A stretch of DNA of 62,633 nucleotides from Symbiodinium natans (lineage: Eukaryota > Sar > Dinophyceae > Suessiales > Symbiodiniaceae): NCBI GenBank assembly GCA_905221605.1, contig CAJNDS010000725.1:17501-80133 (forward strand). The letters run 5' to 3'. A program made the position numbers and the translations under genes. The notes beneath the pieces are model-generated. The model worked only from the letters and a program-made list of their open reading frames with translations. It searched no databases and was not told the origin of the DNA. Shown here in pieces: positions 50,165-62,099 of the stretch; positions within the stretch are counted from its first letter, which is position 1, and the number at the start of each line of letters is the position of its first letter.

Positions 50165-51005
50165 TTGCTTGAGCCTACACTGAGGGTAGCCCTCACAAAA
50201 CAACCCTGGCAGGGGCAACCTGGGGAGGGGGGGGGGGGCAACCCTGGGCAACGCTGGCGGGGGCAGGGCAACCCTGCCCTGTCGGGGGCAACCCTGGCGG
50301 GGGCCCTTTGGAAACCCTGTCATCCTGGCAGGGGCAAATCTGGCGGGGGCCACCCTGACCTGCCCGGCAACCCTGCTTGGAGGTTCATGGGGCGAAAGAA
50401 CCACTTATAACTGGGCTTATACTTATCATTGGGATAACCCCTATAAGGCTTTTAGGGGTATTATAAGTAGGGTTGTAAGTACAGTTATAAGTGGCTAGCA
50501 AGCACCACCTTCAAGTGGCGGGGGCAACCCTAGGGGGGGGGGGGGGGTAAACTGGCCGGGGCGGGGGCAACCCTGGCGGGGACAACCTGTGGGGTGTAAC
50601 TTTGGCAAGGGCAACCCTGGCGCCAACCCTGGCGGGGGCAACCCCGCCGGCCCTGGTGCGCCCTGGTGGCGGTTCCTGGACCTTAAGAACGTCGGTCAAT
50701 GAGTACCACGACCTTTCATGTGGCGGGGGCACCCTGAGGCGGGGGCAGCCCTGGTGGGGCAACCCTGGCGGCAGCCCTGCCACTGCAGGCGCCCTGGCGG
50801 GGAACCCTGGCGGGGGCAACCTCCTGTCAATCTGGCGTGGCCCGCCAGCCCTGGAGGGAGCAAAACTCGCGCACCCTGTGGTGGGGGCAACCCTGCGAGG
50901 GCAACATTGGAGGAGGGCAACCCTGCCAGGGGCAACCCTGGCGAACCTGGCGGGGGGGGGGGCCGACCCTGGCAGGGGCAACCCTGCCAGGGCGCCAGGC
51001 GCTTC
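50165..51005 (+). repeat. GGGGCAACCCTGGC minisatellite
   Basis: Two blocks (50165-50380, 50510-51005) of a 14-17-bp unit, split by a dispersed element near 50390-50500. Confidence 0.9.
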
Positions 51006-51909
51006 TTAGGGCCCGACCTCCCGCGCCGGGGTCGCCCGTCGAGGGTTTAGGGTTAGTCCACTTTTACATTGTGCCCGATGGCTAGCAGGGATGCATCAGG
51101 TGTGGCAAGCTCGGTCTGCTTGGCAAAGCAAGCAGATCTCGAAGCGGTAGCTTTCAGTTGTACCGGCCGCCGTAGGGTTCAGTTGTGCCGGCCGCCGCCT
51201 GGCGCGGGCGGCCTATGGTTTAGGGTTTAGGGTTAAGGGTTTACGGTTTAGGGTTTAGGGGTACTTGAAGGCTCATGGGTAGCTATAACTCCTTTGGGGT
51301 TTAGGGCGTTTAAGGTTAAGGGTCCCAAGCACAACGGTGCTTCTAAACCTCCCAAGTCCCCTAAGTAGGCCATCAGTAGACTTATAATGGGGGCTTGGAA
51401 GTACCCAAGAGGGTAGCAGCCACACCCTAAACCCTAAACCCTAAACCCTAAACCCTAAACCCTAAACCCTAAACCCTAAACCCTAAACCCTAAACCCCCC
51501 TTCTGGGGGTCCTACATGTAGTACGGCACCCTTACAATAAGCACCCCAAAAAATGACCCTAATTTCGAGAACCGCCCTTGAACCCGCGGCTCTGAGTACC
51601 TGTGAACCCTAAACCCTAAACCCTAAACCCTAAACCCTATAATTACGGTTAAAAATACCCATGAACCTCCACCCCTGGGGAGCCTGAAAGAATGCAACCC
51701 TAAGCCCTAAGCCCTAACCCTAAACCCTAAACCCCAAGCCCTAAACCCTAAACCCTAAACCCTAAGCCCTAAACCCTAAACCCTAAACCCCTGAGCCTGA
51801 AAGAATGCAAGGCAACCGAGGCAAGGATCGCGCGGGTCTTGGCAGAAATTTCTAGTCTTGCCCAGAATCATGGCAACCCTTTTTTGATTTTGCTCCCTAG
51901 GCCCTACAC

Positions 51910-52010
51910 TTGGGATGTTGCCCCCTTATACCAAAAGTCCTTGATAGGGATTGTTATAGCAGGGGGTACTATACTTTAAGGACTGTTTGTTTAATGGGGC
52001 AAACACCCTC
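51910..52010 (+). mobile_element. TTGGGATGTTGCC-family element
   Basis: Left TIR TTGGGATGTTGCCCCC, right end GGGGCAAACACCC partly decayed. No exon recognised beside it. Truncated relatives end at 1516 and 23503. Confidence 0.7.
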
Positions 52011-52163
52011 AACCCTAAACCCTAAACTAAACCAATGCCGGATGGGCATCCGAAAAGACAAGGCTCCCTGATGATTTGCCACACTGAGCATTTAGAATAT
52101 GAATGAAAACGAGTACGTAGGCAGAAATTGTGGATCTGGAGCATTCCCTTTCTCAACGCATCT

Positions 52164-52292
52164 CCCTTCCATATGGGTATTCCCAAAATAGGGTACCCCG
52201 GTACCCCTTTTATACCCCAAAATTGAACAGAATCCCCTCAAAGGGACCCCCCCAAAAAGGTACCCCTATTTTCGGAAAACCCCCATATCATT
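52164..52292 (+). mobile_element. Inverted repeat with CATATGGG ends
   Basis: CATATGGGTATTCCCAAAAT at the left pairs with ATTTTCGGAAAACCCCCATA at the right, with inner GGTACC arms. A MITE-like hairpin unlike the other families. Confidence 0.65.
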
Positions 52293-52670
52293 TCCTGTCG
52301 ATAAGCCCTATAGACTCTAGTCCCATGGACGGGTGCTTCTTATGAACCCCTAGACCCTAAACCCCAACCCCCAAACCCTAAACCCCCAACCCCTAGACCC
52401 TAAACCCCAAACCACGAAACCCTAAACCCCAAACCCTAAACCCTAATACCGCCCGGAACAGAAGTGGAGTGCCTCTTGGGCGCGTGTGCTCTGCGGAGCT
52501 GGGGCTGCCACTGCTGTCTACGTTTTGGACTTGCGAAGATGGGGTTTAGGGTTCAGGGTTTGGGGTTTAGGGTTTAGGGTTTAGGGTCTACAGTAGGGTT
52601 TAGGGCTCTTTTTTCGGGCGTTCTTAGGATAAGGATGACACTAGTTTTGCGCAGATAGAGGGGGTTCCTA

Positions 52671-53024
52671 ATCGGAAGCCCCCCTGCATGAAGGGTTTGT
52701 TTTAACATCGGGCCTCGTCACGTATCCTTTCCTGATCATCGGACTGGATCCCACAGCAAGGCCCACTGCAAAAGAGACCCCAAGCGAGAACAGCCCCCAT
52801 TCAGAAGCACCAAAAGATGCCACTGGTCTCCTTGGAATGAACCGAGGCATACCGAAGCAATGCCAGCAGTGCCAGCCGCTGTGGCCATGATTCCCGACAT
52901 CTTCATCAGACTGCATCGTTGGTGTGTTCAGTGGGGGTTTGCGGACTGCGATGGTGAGGAAATCCGGCATTTTTCTAGTCTGGATTTTGTCTGAACCCTG
53001 AACGATAGAACGCTCTATACCCAT
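52671..53024 (-). CDS. Hypothetical small membrane protein or first exon
   Basis: ATG-initiated frame of 118 codons. The N-terminal half is polar with Gly/His/Trp/Cys (GNHGHSGWHCWHC). One hydrophobic segment follows (WGLFSLGVSFAVGLAVGSSP), then a basic tail. It could be complete or continue through a splice. Unidentified. Confidence 0.4.
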
Positions 53025-53348
53025 ATTTTGATCCGAAAAGAACCCTGTACTTAGAAGCCCCCTACGTCCCCTAAGTAAGTTATAAGTAGACTCATAATTG
53101 GAGTTATAACCCTAAACCCTAAACCCTAAACCCTAAACCCTAAACCCTAAACCCTAGACTCATAACTGGGGTGATAAGTAACCATGATCCTTCAAGTAAG
53201 GCCCTGGTTTCATCCTCCCAGCTGGATTGTAGGGCCAGGCTCGGGCTTGCAGCGTTGGGCGTGTCATCCCTAAACCCTAAACCCTAAACCCTAAACCCTA
53301 AACCCTAAACCCTAAACCCTAAACCCTAAACCCTAAACCCCCATTTCA

Positions 53349-53455
53349 GTCTGCACAGGGCGTCCTCGGGACGGCCTGACGCGCGCCAGAGTCGTCATCG
53401 CGCTCACGCCTCTTCCGTGAGCCAGGTGCTGGCAAAGCCCCAACAGGGTTGCGGT
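53349..53455 (-). CDS. Possible terminal exon with basic motif
   Basis: Minus frame NRNPVGALPAPGSRKRRERD then DDSGARQAVPRTPCAD and TGA. RKRRER could be a nuclear localisation signal. Unidentified. Confidence 0.4.
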
Positions 53456-53478
53456 TCATGAATATCCAGAATCTCCCA

Positions 53479-53952
53479 GATTTAGGGTTTAGGGTTTAGG
53501 GTTTAGGGTTTAGGGTTTAGGGTTTAGGGTTTAGGGTTTAGGGTTTAGGGTTTAGGGTTTAGGGTTTAGGGTTTAGGGTTTAGGGTTAGGTTGTAGGGGA
53601 TTATGGAAACTACCCTCAAGCCGCACTAGAGGAACGTTCGTAAAGCCCCTCAACAGCAACTCCATAAACCCTGATCCCTCGGCCTTGAACCCCAAAGCTT
53701 CCAAACCTTAAACCCTAAACCCTAAACTCTAGATTTCGGGGAATCATTGTTACAAACTGCTACTATGGCTAACCGTGTTATTACCACGGTCAACCCCTCA
53801 ACTCTAAACCCTCAACTTTGAACCCTAAACCCCAAACCCTAAACCCTAAACCCTAGACCCTAAACCCTAAACCCTAAACCCTAAACCCTAAACCCTAAAC
53901 CCTAAACCCTAAACCCTAAACCCTAAACCCTAAACCCTAAACCCTAAACCCT
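53479..53952. repeat. TTTAGGG array facing CCCTAAA array
   Basis: 53479-53586 and 53820-53952 in opposite orientation, with a short palindromic element (TTACAAACTGC... GTTATTACCACGG) between. Confidence 0.9.
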
Positions 53953-54059
53953 TCATGAGAGGCCAATCTTCTAGCGGCTTCGCGCTGACGGAAAATCACT
54001 ACATGACGACTCCGTGTGGCCCAGAGAGCCCAATACCCCCGCCCCCCGCGCCCCATCTT

Positions 54060-54225
54060 TAAAGAAGAGAGAAAATGAAGTAGAAATAGAAAGAGAAAGG
54101 GAAAGCGAAAGAAAAAGGGAAAGGGAAAGGGAAGCGGAAAGAGAAAGAGAGAGGGAACGCGAAAGGGAAAGAGAAAGAGAAAGAGGAAGACGAGGAAGAG
54201 GAAGAGAAAAAGAAAGATAAAGAGA
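54060..54225 (+). repeat. GAAAGA/GAAAGG purine microsatellite
   Basis: All-purine strand over about 165 bp. Confidence 0.9.
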
Positions 54226-54839
54226 GCAAGAGATACATGTGCACAAACAATTTTATAGATAGCTAGATAGACGAGAATACGTATTCATATATAAAAAAAC
54301 TGTATCCATTCATTTTGTCTTTACGTATTTTTGCTGGGAGATCCTAAACCCTAAACCCTAAACCCTAAACCCTTTTAACTTTTAACCCTAAACCCTAAAC
54401 CCTAAACCCTAAACCCTAAACCCTAAACCCTAAACCCTAAACCCTAAAACCCTATAAACCCTAAATCCTCAAACCTAAACTTGAGGGGCAGTGGCATTGG
54501 GTTCGCTGGAGGCCCAGCCCAAAACAGCCAGGACTTGAACCGAGGCCCTGTCGGCTCGAGGGTGTGGCAGGTTTAGGGTTTAGGGTTTAGGGTTTAGGGT
54601 TTAGGGTTTAGGGTTTAGGGTTTAGGGTTTCGGGCTTCGGGCTTAGGGCTTAGGTCTTTAGAAGCGCCCTAACTGTTTGAGCGATTTCGGGGCTGAGGAA
54701 TCCGGATTCTTCCCAAAGGAACTCTAAACCCTGCTTCGGGTCGCGAGAGGTCTTGGGGTTTGGGGTTTAGGGTTTAGGGTTTAGGGTTTAGGGTTTAGGG
54801 TTTAGGGTTTAGGGTTTAGGGTTTAGGGTTTAGGGTTGT

Positions 54840-55110
54840 TCCTCAACCCCCAACATGGGGAGCCCATGCAAGTCGCAGGATTCTGGGTGCATTTGTAGGT
54901 TGCGCTTACTCATTTAGGGGTTAGGCAACACCCCCCCAAAACCTTATAAACCCTCGCGCATTTTGGCTGGTCATTGCAAACAATGCCCCGCCGACAGGCG
55001 CTGCATCCGGTGCCTCACTTGCAGGTGCCCGTTGCTTCCTGTGAGGCTCTAGGTTCAGGCCTTGGGGGGGGGGGGGGGAATCATCACCCTAAGCCCTAGA
55101 CCCCAAAGAG
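54840..55110. other. Unique sequence, nothing assigned
   Basis: Open short frames on both strands; no motif recognised. Confidence 0.4.
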
Positions 55111-55136
55111 GCATCCTAGGGTGTTCAGGGTTTTGC

Positions 55137-55252
55137 AGTTGAGGATGTCGGGGAGTTTTTGGGCGGGGAGTGGCGCTGCTTGCAGAAGATCCGCATCAGA
55201 GCCCTCTCATCTCAAGAAGCCACAAAGGGTGCCACTGGCAAGCCTGCGTAGG
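55137..55252 (+). CDS. Possible terminal exon
   Basis: Plus frame VEDVGEFLGGEWRCLQKIRI then RALSSQEATKGATGKPA and TAG. Protein-like but short; unidentified. Confidence 0.35.
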
Positions 55253-55773
55253 CCCGAAAACCCCTGCAAGGCCAGTCCCAGTTGAAAATTCAGCCTCCTC
55301 CACCCTCCACTCTTGAGTCTTCCGCGCTAGTATCCCATAACTGTGCTGCTATACGAGCTTGAAAGCAGTGAGACCTGAATCGTTTGCTGAAGTCGCATAT
55401 ACAGACCCAGAGCGTCAAGAGCAGACAGTACGAGATACGATCTACACTGTACCCATAGTACTGTATATTGCTTAATAAACGTAGTAACATCTACCATGGT
55501 TTCCCATAATATCTTCCTCCTGTACTGTAACATGGCCAACTCCTAAACCTTGAGCCCTAAGCCCTAGACCCTAAACACTAAGAACTCCTAAACCCTGAAA
55601 ATTCTAGACCCCAAAAATCCCTAGCCCTAAACCCTAAACCCTAAACCCTAAACCCTAAACCCTAAACCCTAAACCCTAAACCCTAAACCAGGCATGGGGG
55701 CATGCTTGGGAAGCGAAGGGCTTGGGAAGTAGAGGGCTGCCCTTCTGGGGGGGAAAGTCGCCCAAGCATGTAG

Positions 55774-56208
55774 GGTTTAGGGTTTAGGGTTTAGGGTTTA
55801 GGGTTTGGGGTTTAGGGTTTAGGGTTTAGGGTTTGGGGTTTGGGGTTTGGGGTTTGGGGTTTGGGGTTTGGGGGGGTTTGGGGGGGGTTTGGGGGGTTTG
55901 GGGGGGTTTGGGGGGGTTTGGGGGGGTTTGGGGGTTTTTGGGGGGGTTTGGTGGGGGGTTTGGGGGGGGTTTGGGGGGTTGGGGGGGTTTGGGGGGGTTT
56001 GGGGGGGTTTGGGGGGTTTTGGAGGGGTTTGGGGGTTTTGGGGGGGTTTGGGGGGTTTGGGGGGTTTGGGAGTGGTTTGGGGGTGTTTGGGGGTGTTTGG
56101 GGGTGTTTGGGGGGGTTTGGGATTTGGGGTTTGGGGGTTTGGGGTTTGGGGTTTGGGGTTTGGGGGTTTGGGGTTTGGGGTTTGGGGTTTGGGGTTTGGG
56201 GTTTGGCG
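55774..56208 (+). repeat. TTTAGGG to TTTGGGG/TTTGGGGGG array
   Basis: About 430 bp of G-rich repeats with G-runs of 4-7. Strong G-quadruplex potential on the plus strand. Confidence 0.9.
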
Positions 56209-56421
56209 ACTAGGATTGCACTCGATGGTAGCCCAAAAATATTATGAGGCATACATGTCCATTTTGGTACGGTGTGTTATCGTACAGCATAGCATGCGGC
56301 ATCACCGTGTCTTGTAGCGTATATACAGTGCACAATCATAGTTTGCTGCATGCTATAGTACCTTACATGTGTGACACAGGACACCCTAAACCCTAAACCC
56401 CTAAACCCTAAACCCTAAAGA

Positions 56422-56555
56422 TGAGCAACCGGGTTCATGAACTGCACCCGCCTGACAAGGACCACAACCGCGGGGTCTTGGACCCGCTCTATGGCCGCTT
56501 CTTCAGGCGCGGTGGTGCCCTGGCACGACCCCATGGCTGGGGACCCCTGAACCCT
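56422..56555 (+). CDS. Possible exon, strand ambiguous
   Basis: Plus strand has ATG then SNRVHELHPPDKDHNRG. The minus strand is also open, with TAPEEAAIERVQDPAVV then VLVRRVQFMNPVAHL, which looks at least as protein-like. One of the two is probably coding. Confidence 0.3.
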
Positions 56556-56643
56556 AAACCCTAAACCTAAACTCTTTTTTGCATCCAGGTCTGACGCCGG
56601 GCATCACCAAATTTACTGAAGAGGCGAAACTCGTGTTCACCCC

Positions 56644-58428
56644 TCAAAGAATAGTCCGAATACTCTCAACTTGATTGTCAGGTAAAATGTCAAAGAGAAC
56701 CACACATTGAGTTGCAACGCTGAATTCCGCAGACATGGCATGAAGTTCACTGCAGATGGCATCCCAAACCCCATGAGGGATATTGAGCAGGAAGACCCTG
56801 ACATGGAGGAGGAAGGACCTCAACGCTACGGAGATCTCACTATCAAGCTGCCATCCCTGCATGCCATGGGTTTCATCGATCCAGTGGGCTTGGTAGCCTT
56901 CTGCACCACACAAGAGGACCATGCTGAACATCCACGGAACATGCTGTAGCAAAGCATCCTGCCATCGACCCCAGACCCCAGATCCCAGGCGACTATGGGA
57001 CTCGACGTGTGACAGCGTCATGAAGTGCGAACGACCCATAGCACACCAGTCCTCCCGCTGAGCCGCCCTGGCAACCACCGAATCTGAGCCCAAAGTCTCC
57101 ATAAAGACAGCACTGGCAGTCTTCGTGAGCCACTTGCCTGGTGTGTTCGCCAGCCCTCCCTGCAGCCTCTGCGCAGAGGCCGTGTCTACAAGCGCTTGGC
57201 GAGTGAGGTGCTCAACCGGTTTGCGGAGCAAGTGGACCATGTAACCCCAGGTACGCTGCCTTGTCATGAAGGTCCAGGATCCAGCTGGGTTAGCACTCAA
57301 GAAAACCATGGTAGCACGTCTACGTATCCTATGCAACGACATGGCGGTTGCATGTTTGAGATGCGCTGGCAGATAGAGCTTGAGGAGACACACTAGGACC
57401 GTAACCTGGAGCACCTGAATGTCCTGCAGGCTGCATTGGTTGATGGAAAGTCTACAAAAAGCCAGCCCCAAGAACCGAAGGAGCTGGAGGCGCCGCATTA
57501 GTCTCCAGCACAGAAGTGACCTCACTGAACTGAGCACGGCTCTTACCGAAAACTGTCCAGCTCGAAGGTCGATTCCCACCTCTTGATCCTGTCCTGACAA
57601 GCCCAGAACCTGTGGCCAAGTGATCGACAGCCAAAACAATGGAGGCTGCGAGGGCTGCAGTCAGGAGTTGTTTGTTGTCAACCAGGTTGCTTTGCCAAGT
57701 GAGGACTCCCTCAGGAGCCCACAACGGGAAGAAGATCGAGGCAAAAATCGGAAGGGGTCTTGGGTCAACAACGCAACGAGCGAATGAAAACGTGAAAATG
57801 AGGGAGACTTGAACAGCTGGCATGCTCCTCAAATGCAAGCTGAGATGTGACCCTCCAATGTCAATGCCATCCCCAACCCAGCTCGCCAAGCTGAAGCTTG
57901 TGGCCAGGTAACAGCCGATGACAACAATCCTCACCTCGCCATCACCAAGAGTGAGATGACAGAGGTATGAGGAAACAAAAGCAATCACGGTTGGGACGAA
58001 CATTAAGTTGTGGCTGAGAACTGTGCCCTCGAGCTCCGACTCCCAGAACCTCACCAGTGTCGTGGCTGTCAATGGAAGGAGCCTCAACATCCAAACCTTT
58101 TTGGTTCAAGCCAGGGAGTCACCACCGCAAACCAGAAGACGAAGCAGAGGAAAGCAATGTGAAGGCCAGTGAGTGATGGCTTCACCGAGAGCACATAGTG
58201 CTCGATTCTGGCCTCCATCCTTTTGATTTTGGCCTCACGCTTCAATTCATCCAGTTCGGCCGGAGAACGGACTGGTCCCGGGAAAAATCTTGCCCAAGGG
58301 TCTGGCCGGCCTGCTGCTGGCACTTGCCTTTGACCAGTCCGCCCACCACGTTCTCCAAATCCCACATCTTCTTCTGATACTGTGGAGTGATGGGAATCTT
58401 CACGAGCCACTGGAGAGGGTTCCGCCAT
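56644..58428 (-). pseudogene. Retroposed membrane-protein gene, frameshifted
   Basis: Intronless, unlike its neighbours, and preceded by the DinoSL relic. Coding runs through three open segments in two frames: 58428-58084 (114 aa: charged N-terminus, then GLHIAFLCFVFWFAVVTPWL), 58090-57452 (212 aa with several hydrophobic segments such as FVPTVIAFVSSYL), and 57639-56644 (331 aa, same frame as the first). The first join is an ATGTTGA overlap, the second a 188-bp overlap; both look like single indels. The product would have been a multi-pass membrane protein of roughly 600 residues; I do not recognise the family. No poly-A tail remains at the left end. Confidence 0.7.
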
Positions 58429-58476
58429 TGGTGGGATCAGAGTTTTCGAATTTGGTTCAAACGTTTTTTATGCGCT

Positions 58477-58493
58477 TGAGCCAAAATGGCTCA
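58477..58493 (-). other. Relict dinoflagellate spliced leader (DinoSL)
   Basis: Minus-strand AGCCATTTTGGCTCAAG equals the last 17 nt of the 22-nt leader that dinoflagellates trans-splice onto mRNAs. It sits about 50 bp upstream of the ATG at 58428. A leader in genomic DNA beside an intronless gene marks reinsertion of a reverse-transcribed mRNA. Confidence 0.92.
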
Positions 58494-58675
58494 CCCTAAA
58501 CCCTAAACCCTAAACCCTAAACCCTGAACCCTAAACCCTAAGCCCTAAGCCCTAAACCTAAACCCAAACATGAAACGTCTTAACAACGGAGTGCGATCAC
58601 AGCCCAAACCTTGCAGTTCCCTAAACTCGTTCGGGCAACCCGGACCTTCATCAAGACCCTATTTTCTAGGCTGTC

Positions 58676-58771
58676 CAGTAACGAAGGCTTAAAAAAATTG
58701 CCCTTGTTTTGCTTTATAAGGGAACCTAAACCCCCCCAAAAAGGGAATAAGGGTACTACTGGGCATCCTAG
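58676..58771 (+). mobile_element. CTAGGCTGTCCAG-family element with TTTT target duplication
   Basis: Ends CTAGGCTGTCCAGTAAC and CTACTGGGCATCCTAG, flanked by TTTT on both sides. The duplication does not start with G, so this copy could not supply a usual donor. Confidence 0.75.
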
Positions 58772-58837
58772 TTTTACTCTAAGGAACATCCCTGCATGAA
58801 AAAGGTGTTCGGGTCCTGGGCTCTGTGGGTTTCAGCA

Positions 58838-59476
58838 CCTCAGGGTTTAGGGTTTAGGGTTTAGGGTTTAGGGTTTAGGGTTTGGGGTTTAGGGTTTAGG
58901 GTTTAGGGTTTAGGGTTTAGGGTTTAGGGTTTAGGGTTTAGGGTTTAGGGTTTAGGGTTTAGGGTTTAGGGTTTAGGGTTTAGGGTTTAGGGTTTAGGGT
59001 TTCTCAAGCTTTAGGCATTAAACCCCCCGAAGCCAAGCCCATGAAGCCCCGGAACCCTTCAACCCTTACAGGCCCTAAAACCCTGAACGCAAAACCGAAA
59101 CCCGAAAACCCTAAACCCTAAACCCCAAACCCCAAACCCTAAACCCTAAACCCGAAACCCCAAACCCCAGCCCCCTGAGCAGCCGCGGGGCGCCTCAGTC
59201 TGCGTAGCGATAGACCGTCAAGGTGAGGGTCGGCTCCTTCGGCCCAACCCCCCCGGATCCCTACCTGTCTGGGTGCAGGGTTTAGGGTTTAGGGTTTAGG
59301 GTTTAGGGTTTAGGGTTTAGGGTTCAGGGTTTAGGGTTTAGGGTTTAGGGTTTAGGGGTTAGGGTTTAGGGTCTAGGGTTTAGGGTTCAGGGTTCAGGGT
59401 TTAGGGTTTAGGGTTTAGGGTTTAGGGTTTAGGGTTTTGGGTTTTGGGTTTTGGGTTTTGGGTTTTGGGTTTAGGC
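58838..59476. repeat. Three telomere-type arrays
   Basis: TTTAGGG 58838-59001, degenerate CCCTAAA/CCCCAAA near 59100-59165, then TTTAGGG/TTTTGGG 59279-59476. Confidence 0.9.
59192..59245 (-). CDS. Possible terminal exon
   Basis: VGPKEPTLTLTVYRYAD followed by TGA on the minus strand, between telomere-type arrays. Candidates upstream are 60060-60130 and 60605-60705. Unidentified. Confidence 0.3.
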
Positions 59477-60604
59477 CTTAGGGTTTCCTAAACCCTAAAC
59501 CCTAAACTCTAAGAATGGTTCACCACACACCAAACTATACAAGGAAATTAAGGGAGTGTAAGGGAGGATATTACCACACCCCTGAATTTCTTTTAAGGGT
59601 ATGCCCAAGAGGTATGTTGAACACTTCTAGATAAGCCCTAAACCCTAAACCCTAAACCCTAAACTCTAAACCCTAAACCCTGAGGTTCATACGAATGAGG
59701 GCTGAGTGAGGCTTCATGGGTAATTAAAAGTACAGCTGATGACTTACAAGCGACTTCGCAAGACCGTGCAGAGAGCTTGACAGCATGCGGCTACTGCTAA
59801 GTGTTTAGGGTTTAGGGTTTAGGGTGAGGACATTGCCGCTAAACCGTGCTTGGTTAAGTCACGTGATCCCCTACTTTGAACCCTACTTGCTTCTACCCAT
59901 GAAGGAATCCCGACACCCACCTAAAATCCCTCAACCGTTTGTGCCTAAACTTAACACCCCAGACCCTAAACCCTAAACCATAAAACCCTAAACCCTGAAC
60001 CCTAAACCCTAAACCCTGAACCCTAAACCCTAAACCCTAAACTCTAACCTCCATCCAGGAACCTCATAGCAATTCTCCCGGCCCCCTTCTCAGTGCCATG
60101 CCTTCTTGAGGCTGTCAACCATGGCACCACCCTCCAGGGCTTCAGGGCTTCAGGGCTTTGAAGGGTTCAGGGAGGGTTTAGGGAGGATTTAGGGTTTGGG
60201 GTTTAGGGTTTAGGGTTTCAGGGTTCAGGGTTTAGGGTTTAGGGCTTAGGGTTTCGGGCATTCAGGGTTGGTTGTAGAGCTTCGGAGTTTTTGGGGGGGT
60301 TTGGGGCTCTAAGGGTCCTAGGGTTTAGGCTTTACGGCTTCAGGGTACACAGGTATGGGGTTTCGGGTTGAAGGCTGTAGGGTTTAGGGACTGAAAGGTT
60401 CAGGATTACCGGGCCATAGGGCTTGCAGACTTCTGGGCTCAGGGTGCATGGCAGTCTTTGGGCGTCACCCGGCCTGATCCCCACCTGACTGTACTCGTGA
60501 CAGCCGAGTGAGCACACAAGAGAAGAGGGTCACACATGTAGTCTTTACATGAACCCTGAACCCTAAACTGCCCTAAACCCTCAACCCTAAACCCTAAACT
60601 CCAG

Positions 60605-60705
60605 TCTGCGTTTGGCCCCTGCCGCCGGTCTCTCACCGTCTCTGAGGTGATTGCTTCGAGCAGGGCCAAAGCTCGTCCCCCGGATATTGAAAGGGCGTTA
60701 GAGCT
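60605..60705 (-). CDS. Possible exon
   Basis: SGGRALALLEAITSETVRDR then RQGPNADWS on the minus strand. It abuts a CTTCGGGGCTGAATACCC element end (60709) that would supply the acceptor. Unidentified. Confidence 0.35.
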
Positions 60706-60772
60706 TCGCTTCGGGGCTGAATACCCTAGCACAAAAAAGACTCACCTTCTGTTTGGCATGGTCACACATGTA

Positions 60773-60846
60773 TACCCTAAACCCTAAACCCTAAACCCTA
60801 AACCCTAAACCCTAAACCCTAAACCCTAAACCCTAAACCCTAAACC
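60773..60846 (+). repeat. CCCTAAA array with an empty-site counterpart
   Basis: The array splits GGTCACACATG-TGTA-GTCTTTACATGA, duplicating TGTA (60769-60772, 60847-60850). An uninterrupted copy of the same 25 bp lies at 60528-60552. Confidence 0.85.
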
Positions 60847-60854
60847 TGTAGTCT

Positions 60855-62095
60855 TTACATGATCCTGGAGCTTCGGAGCCACTCCCAAACCTCCGTATTG
60901 AACGACTTCTGCCAAGCAGAGGCATTGCAGTCCTTACTTCTCCAATAACCAAGGGGGGGGGAAAACAAAGGTTAAACTTTATGATTCCTACTAAACAAGG
61001 AAACCCAAAAAGCTTAAAGTTCAGCGGTCATTCCGGCCCGAAACCCAACGAAAAAAAAGTTGAAACTTTCAGAATAAACTACCTTCTAAGAAGCCCAAAA
61101 GTTGAAAAGTTGGGTTTTGAGCCACTAAGCTGTTGGCAAAATAAGAGTCAGAGTCCATGTCCAGCAGGTCATCCAGATCCACGCAGCAGTGGCCAACCAG
61201 GAAGCTCGGTGCCACAAAGCAAACCTCGCCATCGCACATGTCCTCCACGGTGAGCCAGTAGAAGGTCCCATCTGCGCACAGAAACGTGGCCTGCGACCGA
61301 TCATCAACTCCCTCAAAGGTCGCTGACACATAAGCCTCGCTCTCTGGCGTAGATTTTGGTAAGAGCAAGGCGACCTCCTCCCCCTTCACGCAGACTTCGG
61401 TAGGCAGGTACAAGCTTTCTACTTGATCGCAGCCGCAGAAGCATGAATACAGGAGCATGGGGACGTTCGCCACGGTGTGAAAGAGACAACAGCAACACTC
61501 GGCAAAACACCGGTCATCCGCGTTTGGTCCACGCCGTCCGCGCGGTGGCCGGTTGGGCCCAGCCAACAACCAAAACTTTGCTTCCCAGAAGCTACCCGGT
61601 CCCACAACAGCGTATCCATGGTGGAATCCAGAACTGCGCCACGGTACACAGAGCTCTTGAGCCACCAGAAGCAAACGCAAAGACCAAACATCCCAGCCAG
61701 TAGCCCAACCAGGAGAAGGACATACAAGAAGCCGAGAGAAGCTTGTTGTGCACGATCTTCCGTTGAACGCTCCCAGTGTTCAAGGCTCTTGCCCCAACAC
61801 TCATAAGCGTGATCACAGACAATACAGTGCCTACGAACAGAAAGAAGAGGAGCACGATAAGGCAAGCCTTGCCGTACACGTCCTTACACCTCGCGAAGCA
61901 CAGGCGACAGAGCCAGATCGGGTCATGGATGGGTAACCTGTTCAACCATGAGGCGACGACGGAATCTAGTGGAGCTATCCACGGCATGTCAGCTGGCGGC
62001 CTTCGGAAGCTGAGAGTGATAAGCCTCAAACTCCGCTGCAAACGCCTCCCCCCTGTATACTGATTCGTTTGCAGAAACGAGCTCCCGCATGCCAT
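60855..62095 (-). pseudogene. Membrane protein gene with two frameshifts (or indels), 2 exons
   Basis: First exon 62095-61150, last exon 60932-60855 ending in TAA. They join through a GA-AG introner intron with a perfect GACT target duplication (reading DLLDMDSD then CNASAWQKSFN). Within the first exon coding moves through three frames: 62095 to about 61830 (transmembrane LIVLLFFLFVGTVLSVITL), about 61865-61500 (FLYVLLLVGLLAGMFGLCV), then about 61550-61150 (Cys-rich AECCCCLFHTVANV, then an acidic tail). No GN-AG pair explains the shifts, so decay or sequencing indels are likely. Family not recognised. Confidence 0.5.
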
Positions 62096-62099
62096 CTAC

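Noticed and set aside
55812-56317. Frames of 126-156 codons rich in Gly/Phe/Trp or Pro/Asn
   Set aside because: Pure translation of TTTGGGG-type repeats.
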